A stretch of 51,388 bases of DNA. Source: Ruminococcus sp. Lineage in GTDB: Bacteria; Bacillota_A; Clostridia; Oscillospirales; Ruminococcaceae. The position numbers were made by a program, and so were the translations under genes. Where the stretch lies: NCBI RefSeq assembly GCF_024684275.1, contig NZ_JAIKXF010000082.1:1-51388 (forward strand), given 5' to 3'. Positions 50,756-51,388 of the stretch are shown here, piece after piece (the first letter of the stretch is position 1; the number at the start of each line of letters is the position of its first letter). A model generated the notes under the pieces. The model searched no databases, had not been told where the DNA came from, and was given only the letters and a program-made list of their open reading frames with translations.

Positions 50756-51189
50756 CGGTAATTCACTTCCATTGATGAACACGAACAGCTAATTGCGCTG
50801 TTCTATCTTCCGCCGTATTATCCCGAATACAATACAATGAATAGCTAAATCATGATTTGAAGCAATCCATAAGTCATATAGAAATGGAAAAGATAAGGAC
50901 GAATTACAGATCCGTGCTGTGATTAAAAAAAACATCCTGTTTTTACCAATATTTATTTGCCATAATAATATAATTAAAGCCGATACATTATATATCGGCT
51001 TTTTCTATTAGGTTTGTTATTCTTTGATAAGGAAATCTTACGTTGCAAGGCGACCTTATCGGATCCGGCGCCCTCTGTCAGCTTTGCTGACATCTCCCTG
51101 TACCACAGAGTGTCACCATTGACCTGACAAAAGGAACAAAGTCCCTTTAGATTCCCATTCATGGGTATAATATATTTTTTTGACAATCT
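50756..51189. other. Gene-poor region with dispersed repeat sequence
   Basis: No convincing gene. A minus-strand frame (ending near 50974) reads GDTLWYREMSAKLTEGAGSD, which is the translation of a palindromic repeat rather than a protein family. Confidence 0.45.
51073..51110. repeat. Palindromic dispersed repeat
   Basis: CTCTG-TCAGC-ttt-GCTGA-C...CAGAG, nested inverted repeats. Similar sequences are scattered in many gut Firmicutes genomes and are often mis-translated as short proteins. Confidence 0.5.
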
Positions 51190-51217
51190 GAGGCTCCGAC
51201 ACAAGGTCGGAGCCTTT
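51190..51217. terminator. Terminator of the recurrent family
   Basis: GGCTCCGAC-acaag-GTCGGAGCC, identical in stem and loop to 42425-42448. It follows the minus-strand gene ending at 51229. Confidence 0.75.
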
Positions 51218-51228
51218 TAATATAAGCT

Positions 51229-51388
51229 TTACTTGATGAGACCTATGCCCCATATAGTGAAGCTGCCGCTTCCGCTTATAGAAACATCAAGGTCACCTGT
51301 TGTATCCTGATAATAGCCAAGCTCTGCGTCCGGACCGCCCCATGTGTACTGCTTATTTCCGTTGATCTTTGTAGTCTTGCCATTAACA
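51229..51388 (-). CDS. C-terminal end of a secreted-type protein (runs off the window)
   Basis: The last 52 codons and the stop. The sequence ends GKTTKINGNKQYTWGGPDAE, then LGYYQDTTGDLDVSISGSGS, then FTIWGIGLIK. The alternation of Gly, Ser and aromatic residues in short beta strands suggests the end of a carbohydrate-binding beta-sandwich, which would fit a cellulosomal enzyme. Too little is present to name a family. Confidence 0.5.
   Translation of the reverse strand, partial: VNGKTTKINGNKQYTWGGPDAELGYYQDTTGDLDVSISGSGSFTIWGIGLIK

Noticed and set aside
50974..51204. 76-codon minus-strand frame reading GDTLWYREMSAKLTEGAGSD
   Set aside because: No ribosome binding site, and the frame lies over nested inverted repeats of a dispersed element often mis-annotated as protein.

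Overview
The window looks like the chromosome of a cellulosome-forming, fibre-degrading Ruminococcus (Bacillota, Oscillospirales), close to R. flavefaciens, R. champanellensis or R. albus. The reasons are the type I dockerins of the 'VLIMQSLANPxKY ... NDALSIQKYLLG' kind on several secreted proteins, Thr-rich linkers, multidomain xylan-degrading enzymes, sortase-built pili, strong AGGAGG ribosome binding sites and sigma-A promoters. No rRNA or tRNA gene was seen. The species is inferred, not shown.

Layout: (1) 1-5376: the start of a GH30-type glycosidase running off the left edge, and a 1465-aa secreted protein with BspA-type leucine-rich repeats and a C-terminal dockerin. (2) 5516-13130: a compact nitrogenase-like locus in two divergent arms. 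The minus arm is SsuA/TauA-like binding protein, permease, NifD-like, NifK-like. The plus arm is stand-alone NifX-type protein, NifB, NifH, DUF1858 redox protein. NifE, NifN and a transporter ATPase are not in the window. A promoter almost identical to that of the plus arm lies just downstream (13164) and drives a long hairpin transcript with two tiny ORFs. (3) 13700-18280: two convergent ECF sigma / membrane anti-sigma modules sharing a bidirectional terminator, plus remnants of further copies. (4) 18296-23800: housekeeping and cell-wall genes: amidase, TSCPD protein, GH25 lysozyme, IreB, phosphopantetheinyl transferase and an orphan solute-binding lipoprotein. (5) 24044-31639: a pilus operon with its own signal peptidase, an LPSTG surface protein carrying an apparently dead CHAP domain, an LPSTG major pilin, a class C sortase, an LPQTG minor pilin and a second sortase. 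(6) 31743-39871: cellulosome-type secreted proteins on the minus strand: dockerin-betahelix-CotH, GH43-CBM-CBM-dockerin-CE1, and an esterase lipoprotein. (7) 40105-42565: a secreted protein, a small lipoprotein, an orphan structured RNA element with terminator, and a serine-recombinase remnant. (8) 42883-50467: a giant LPQTG-anchored Calx-beta surface protein split by a one-base frameshift, preceded by a 55-aa peptide with a double-glycine leader. (9) 50700-51388: dispersed repeat sequence and the 3' end of another secreted protein.

How it fits together: the carbohydrate genes, pili, sortases and adhesins make up a surface apparatus for binding and digesting plant cell wall. The nitrogenase-like locus is metabolically separate. 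It has an intact-looking Fe protein (P-loop, two cluster cysteines, NifB support), but its component 1 differs from true NifDK and it sits beside a sulfonate-type transporter. This suggests reduction of an imported organosulfur or similar small substrate, comparable to methylthio-alkane reductase, rather than proven N2 fixation. That is inference.
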